A stretch of DNA of 64,000 nucleotides from Patella vulgata (Eukaryota; Mollusca; Gastropoda; Patellidae): contig NC_065879.2 in assembly GCF_932274485.2 (NCBI RefSeq), positions 60,905,459 to 60,969,458 on the forward strand. The letters run 5' to 3'. The notes under the pieces are model-generated. The model made no database searches. It saw only the letters and a list, made by a program, of their open reading frames with translations, and was not told the DNA's origin. Positions 58,522 to 64,000 of this stretch are shown in pieces. Position numbers and translations under genes: made by a program. Each line of letters starts with the position of its first letter. Position 1 is the first letter of the stretch.

Positions 58522-61500
58522 TATCCTTCATCTTCATCACCGCCTTCATCATCTTCACCCAGATCCTGAAAAATAGATCAATAAATTAACCCTTTAGCAC
58601 TTAAAACTGATTCAAACCACTTAAACTTGGGCTACTTAGACACAGTTTGAGGTGATCTAAGGAACCACAGTTTTGGACGGTTCCGGTGTGTCCAGGTATT
58701 TATACATCACTTTTCTCTAATTTTCTTTCAAGGAACTAAGGTAGTCAATATTTACATGTGCCAAGTTCTAAAGGGTTACAGATATATCTCGGTGAGTAAA
58801 ACTGGTGAATTCATGGCGAGAGACTTGCGACCTTTTACCCTATCTGAAGCTTTTTCGGGGTATAAATCAACATATATATTTTTTTTTCCTGTGGAAATCA
58901 CACCAAACGTCTATCTATGGATGAAGGCATGGCTCGAAATTTTCGCCTGTCTACCTGTCGCTTGAACTAAATTTTATTTGATGTTCAGTCAATTGAACAC
59001 AATACTCACGTCCTCGTCACGTACATTTAATTATTTGTTTCTAAATGCAAGAATTAAGCACGGAAATACCGCGAAAAGCCGCCATTTGCACTGTTTACAT
59101 CTCGCTCTGTTGTAGGCTACAGTTACTCACACAGTTTGGAAGTAGACAATTTTATATCAATGAATTTCACACCATCTACGCTTGTTTTCATCTGCTTGAC
59201 ACTAGTTTATAGCATTACGGAGTATTATATCTAAATAAATTAAAACGCACCCCCAAGTCACCTGAAATAATTCTACCAAAACGACACCATAGTAAATATA
59301 GTAGTGGTTGGAATGGAAATGCACATGGTTCGTTGCTTGGTGTATTTAATCATTTAAAAAGTTTAAACAATTTCCATAAATAAAGGCTATGAATAATTTA
59401 TAAGACAATTTGACGAAACCAAAAAATCAGGTCGGAAAAATATTTCATAAATAAATATAATTTATAGCGTAAATATAGTCCGGATATGTGAGAAGGGAAT
59501 TCCAGGTGGCGTTATCTGTCCTTCGCACGCGGTACATGTAAATACGGTGCCATGCACAGGTGTGATTTGTGTTTTGATATTCAATTTATTACGGATATTT
59601 TAAAATCTGAATTCTACAACTCAACGCTGAAGTATTCGATTTAGTAGCGTAAATATAGTCCGGATATGTGAGAAGGGAATTCCAGGTGGCGTTATCTGTC
59701 CTTCGCACGCGGTACATGTAAATACGATGCCATGCACAGGTATGATTTGTGTTTTGATATTCAATTTATTACGGATATTTTAAAATCTGAATTCTACAAC
59801 TCAACGCTGAAGTATTCGATTTAGTACGGAAGTGTGGTACAATGATACTTTGCGGAATTCACGTGGATACGGATGATAGAATTGTACAAATCTTCGAGTC
59901 GCTGAGCCAAAGCAGATTCGCCGACTTTCAAGAACTTTTAGGCATTCCAATGTCGAAGAAATAAAAAGGTTTCATATTACGATATTTATATAGAGCAATG
60001 TACGTCAAAGACCTATCCATGTGTGTGTGTACTTACATGTATGGATATGTGTGATGTGATTAGTCTTTGAGTTTGATAATTGAGAGTGACAGGTTATTTA
60101 CTGAAGCGACAGGTAGGGTTTTTTTTAAACATTTCGAGGCCTGATGAAGGTAAAAAGAAAACCAGACATATAGAAAAAAATATTTATCAGAAACCATCGC
60201 TCTATTCTCAAGGCCTGCTAAATACTATCAGCACACAACCTGAATTCTATTCTATGATTCTAGTCCCAACAATGTAGGCTGCTGATGTTTCGACATAAGC
60301 ATTCAAATATGCATGACCTTTAAATTAAAAGCATGTACCATCTAGCGTTACTGTTATATAACCATGTACAGTAGAATCTCTATGAGCAGCCACTCCTATT
60401 CAGCGACATCTCCTTGTGAGCGGTCACGATAAATTCCCCCCGTAGAAATTCTGTTGTTTCATCTCTTTATTCAACGGTCACTCCTCTAACGCGGCCAGCA
60501 GTCACTATTTTACTAATAAATTCAACAAAACATCGCCCATTCAACGGCCATTGTTGAATGATACCATCTTGTCGTTCTTTGTAACACCCCCGCTAATCCC
60601 GTGAGTAGTAGTTAATTAACTGGACCCCCACTGATCAGGTAAAAAGAAATGTAAAAATAACAATCAACCCGGGATTATCTGTTAATTAATCTTTTGTTTT
60701 ATTAAACGACTAACCTGATCATTGTTTTCACACATTATTTGATATTGATTGAATAAAATAAAAGTACCGAGTTTTGTCACGATCATCTAGTATCTCTCTT
60801 AGCGCCTCCTATAATATTACATACAGAGTTACACCCCCTGTAAATAGGTGATAAAATTAGCGATGTTTTTTGTTCATGTGCTTTTTTGATAAAATAAAAT
60901 TAATTCATCGATTTTCTTCACAAAAATGGATAAATATTATCGAATGCATCACAATGGTAGACAGTAGTATCGAAGGTTGGTACAAAATGACAAGTTTACA
61001 GAAGTTATGTCCAAGATTTGAGTAAAGAATTTTCGTTCGGTGCAAGATTCAGTAAAGGTCAAATTTACCGCTTCCAATGCATTCAAGCGTAATATTTAAT
61101 TTGTCAGCACAAAAAGCAGCAAGATTTTATTAAGAGGCCACTCCCGTTAAGTTATGTCCGAGATTTGAGTAAAGAATTTTCGTTCGGCGCAAGATTCAGC
61201 GACGGCCAAATTTACCGCTTCCAATGCATCCAAGCGTAATATTTAATTATGTCAGCACAAAAAGCAACGAGATTTTATTAAATGGCTGCATAATGCAGAT
61301 TCTACTGTATCTAGAACACAGTTTTATTATTAAACGAACATGCGAAGTTAAGTCGAAAAATCAAAATATATAGTTTGTAAGATGACCAAAATAAAATAGT
61401 TTTACACAGCTCCTTTTGGTACATTGCTTATTTGAGATTGTGACACAGGATCAACCTGATCATAGTGTTACACACGAGTACCAGAACCACTTAAATTAGC

Positions 61501-63268
61501 AATGTAATAAGAGAGGGGGATCCCACCAGACGCTATCTCCTCCATGCTGCTACGTTGTGTCTTGTGTGTAGCTGCTAGTGATAGACATACAAGTTACTGA
61601 CTTGATTTCTATCCATTGTGCTTACATTTCACCGTAAGAGTAAAACTGCTATGGCAAATTGTGTGTGTGTGCGTGTGTGTGGGTCTTGATTTTCTTCTTT
61701 TGTTGGTACTTTTTCTATTATGCTTTGGTATACTTTACCTCATCTTCCCCATCTATATCTTCATCTCCTTCCTCGTCATCTACTCCTTCTTCATCTAAAT
61801 CGTCTTCTGAAAATAAAAAACACGATGTCAGCTCTCTAAAACTGTAGTATAGCAATATTTAACCGAGATCCTTGGGTTATAAACTTACATTTCAAGTTTC
61901 AACAAAATCGGATTAAAATTGTGACCTCTATAGGGCCCACAACCTTGATATGCCATATTTTTACGCAATTTGAGAACAAAGGGCGGCCATTTTGTCTGTC
62001 AGTTTTGGGTAGATTTTCACGAAATTCGAACTCAGCCGTCCTTACGGTGTAACGGTGATATAATAATAGGGTTATGACCTCTATAGGGTCCACAAGCTAA
62101 AAACGCGATTTTTCGTACAATCAAGAGCGATAATTCAGGAAGTTACGGTCCGATATGCGCAAATATCGAAAGGAACCAAGATCTTTGGGTTATAAACTTA
62201 CATTTCAAGTTTCAACAAAATCGGATAAAAATTGTGACCTCTATAGGGTCCACAACCTTGATAAACCATATTTTTACGCTATTTGAGAACGAAGGGCGTC
62301 CATTTTGTCTGTCAGTTTTGGGTCGATTTTCACGAAATTCGAACTCAGCCTCCTTAGGGTGTAACGGTGATATAATAATAGGGTTTTTTAAATCGGATAA
62401 AAATTATGACCTCTATAGGGTCCATAAGCTAAATACGCGATTTTTCATACAATCAGGGGCCATAATTCAGGAAGTTATGGTCCGATATGCGCAAATATCG
62501 AAAGGAACCAAGATCTTTGGGTTATAAACTTACATTTCAAGTTTCAACAAAATCGGATAAAAATTGTGACCTCTATAGGGTCCACAACCTTGTTATATAA
62601 TATTTTTACGCTACTTGAGAACAAACGGCGGCCATTTTGTGTGTCAATTTTGGGCCGATTTTCACGAAATTCGAACTCAGCCATCCTTAGGGTGTAACGG
62701 TGATATAATAAAACGTTTTTTTAAATCGGATAAAAATTATGACCTCCATAGGGTCCACAAGCTAAAAACGCGATTTTTCGTACAATCAGGGGCCATAATT
62801 CAGGAAGTTACGGGACGATATGCTCAAATATCGAAAGGAACCAAGATCTTTGGGTTATAAACTTATATTTCAAGTTTCAACAAAATCGGATAAAAATTGT
62901 GACCTCTATAGTGTCCACAAGCTAAAAACGTGATTTTTCGTACAATCAGGGGGCATAATCCATGAATTTTCGGTCCGATACATGCCAATATCGAAAGCAG
63001 CTGAGATCTTTTGGGGATAAACCTATATTTCAAGTTTCGTCAAAATCGGATAAGATTGTGACCTGTAGAGAGTCCACAAACAATTGTGGACGGACGGACG
63101 GACGGACCGTCAGTAAAAATACTAACTTCTTCAGGGATGAAGAACTAAATTCAAAATGACTGGAAGTCAGTAATGACATCATAGGAAGTTATTACATAGT
63201 GGGAGTGATGGGCGTATAAAATTACCTTCTCCTAAATCACCACCGGTGTCTTCATCAATTTCTGATGC
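58522..63268 (-). CDS. C-terminal acidic tail of a probable nuclear acidic protein (ANP32- or SET-like), partial
   Basis: Three minus-strand exons join in one frame: 63226-63268 (43 nt), 61739-61806 (68 nt) and 58522-58566 (45 nt, ending TAA). Each boundary has AG/GT. Together they encode about 51 residues, overwhelmingly Asp, Glu and Gly, starting ASEIDEDTGGDLGE and ending GEDDEGGDEDEG. Long acidic C-terminal tails of this kind occur in histone chaperones and related nuclear proteins such as ANP32, SET/NAP and HMGB. The diagnostic folded domain lies beyond the right edge, so the family is not settled. Introns are 1419 and 3172 nt and are largely repeats. AATAAA-type signals on the minus strand near 58340-58355 would give a 3' UTR of about 170 nt. 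Confidence 0.7.
59465..59824. repeat. 180-bp direct tandem duplication
   Basis: Two copies (59465-59644, 59645-59824), both starting TAGCGTAAATATAGTCCGG. By eye they differ at two positions. The unit contains relatively CpG-rich sequence (CTTCGCACGCGGTAC). A small ORF continues from the end of the second copy. It lies in an intron of the acidic-protein gene. Confidence 0.92.
59842..59964 (+). CDS. Small unrecognised ORF, 40 residues, next to a 180-bp duplication
   Basis: ATG at 59842 opens MILCGIHVDTDD and closes with PMSKK before TAA at 59962-59964; the frame stays open upstream to about 59791, inside the duplicated unit. Composition looks protein-like (mixed hydrophobic and charged, few rare codons), unlike the surrounding AT-rich DNA. 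An AATAAAAA stretch overlaps the stop, so this could be the 3' end of a transcript. It lies antisense within an intron of the acidic-protein gene. I do not recognise the protein; a chance ORF or relic of a mobile element remains possible. Confidence 0.3.
   Translation: MILCGIHVDTDDRIVQIFESLSQSRFADFQELLGIPMSKK
60369..61307. mobile_element. pogo/Tigger-like non-autonomous element
   Basis: Ends CAGTAGAATCTCTATGAGC and, in complement, CAGTAGAATCTGCATTATG, each flanked by TA (60367-60368, 61308-61309). The CAGTnGAAnCTC start and TA target are those of pogo/Tigger elements. Degenerate subterminal words (AGCGGTCAC, AACGGTCAC, AGCAGTCAC) follow the left end. Inside are two tandem copies of about 148 bp (about 61003 and 61151). 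There is no transposase. Confidence 0.75.
61861..63221 (+). mobile_element. Type C array element filling an intron of the acidic-protein gene
   Basis: Four repeats of 313-334 bp (GTGACCTCTATAGGG at 61921, 62234, 62565, 62899). Each is a dimer of two halves of about 160 bp sharing ATCGGATAAAAATTGTGACC. The end CAATTGTGGACGGACGG and GGGCGTATAAAA (63210-63221) belongs to the hairpin-element superfamily, although the CCACAT hairpin itself is lost. Only 4 bases separate it from the exon at 63226. Confidence 0.75.
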
Positions 63269-63604
63269 CTGGTAAAACAAAATATACATTTATATGAGAC
63301 TTCTTGCTAAGCTGTAGGTCAAATTTTGATATGAACATGAGAATTGAATTGTAGTGTTTTTTTTAAGAAAACCTTTAATGTCACAAGCTTCAGAAGGAAA
63401 AACATAAACTGGCACACAAATGACATTACAGTAATGAATCAAATACCTATGAAATGTGGACAATGATCAGCGAACTCATAGTTAAATCGATATACAAATT
63501 GTTTACCAAACCTATCAACTCATTCAGGACTGGAATATCTGATCAGTTACAGTGGGAGAACAGGAGAATTTATTTTTTTGACAGATATGCCTGTTGCAAT
63601 CAAA

Positions 63605-63745
63605 ATGAAATGGGGTTTGTTTTAACATCCGACTGGGCTAATGCAGATGGGCAAACACAGATCCTTGGTTTTTCGATCCATCCCAACAACTTGACAGCTG
63701 TCCTTGTCAGGCCCTCCCCGTCTTGCGACACTGCCATACAGCTCC
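63605..63745 (-). mobile_element. SINE family 2, old fragment
   Basis: Contains AAATGGGGTTTGTTTTAACA, a GGGCTAATGCAGATGGGC segment and GACAGCTGTCCTTGTCAGGC, matching the complement of SINE 2 with an internal gap. Confidence 0.55.
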
Positions 63746-64000
63746 GGTTCAGCCAATAATTGATGTAGTGACTGGCAATGGTAATTAGTTTGATCTTAAA
63801 TTCTTGAGAGGATTGCACTCAATCAAAATGTGCTTAACTGTCAAAGAAACATGACAGTGAACACATTCTGGTTGAGGCTCGCGCTTCAAAATAAAAATGT
63901 GAGTTAAAAAAAGTATGACCAATATGAGAGCAACAGAAAACAACTTCATCCCTCCTGTTGGTTCTATAGGAGTTTGGCCAGTCTCCTATGAGAGGTTTAA

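Noticed and set aside
62234-62860. Repeated frames with FWADFHEIRTQPSLGCNGDI in type-C arrays
   Set aside because: The same explanation: conservation reflects the DNA repeat. Other copies have shifts and stops, and the frame has no promoter or consistent start.

Overview
The window looks like a piece of a repeat-rich, AT-rich metazoan genome, most likely a mollusc or another lophotrochozoan. The evidence is spliced genes with long introns, tRNA-derived SINEs with target-site duplications, several MITE families, Tc1-like and hAT-like transposons, and many hairpin-ended elements whose cores are tandem arrays of about 150-bp monomers, as in the pearl/HINE elements described from bivalves. The organism is inferred from this repeat style; no marker gene fixes it.

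Two host genes are visible. The main one is a six-exon plus-strand gene (22769-40675). I assembled it by matching splice phases. It gives a 346-residue ankyrin-repeat protein ending in a textbook SOCS box (ASB-like, a substrate receptor for a Cullin-RING ubiquitin ligase). Its first intron is about 10.6 kb and is packed with repeats. The second gene, on the minus strand, enters from the right edge: three small exons (63226-63268, 61739-61806, 58522-58566) encode the Asp/Glu-rich C-terminal tail of a probably nuclear acidic protein (ANP32- or SET-like).

Layout. 1-18000 is intergenic: hairpin-ended arrays, SINEs, foldback elements, a 1.46-kb TTAA-flanked element and a minisatellite. 18000-21500 holds a LINE reverse-transcriptase relic followed by a broken Ty3/gypsy-type LTR element. 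22769-40675 is the ASB gene with its repeat-filled introns. 41000-57300 is a transposon graveyard in which insertion order can be read: SINEs, a Tc1 element and TTAA MITEs sit inside an older array element; MITEs sit inside MITEs; a hAT-like element has an 8-bp target duplication; and there is a near-perfect 546-bp palindrome. 58300-63268 is the acidic-protein gene, whose introns hold a 180-bp tandem duplication with an adjacent small ORF, a pogo-like element and a large array element.

The most interesting theme is the hairpin-ended array superfamily. At least four core-repeat types share similar hairpin ends and a shared terminal motif, are found throughout the window, and in three introns end 4 to 26 bases from a splice site.
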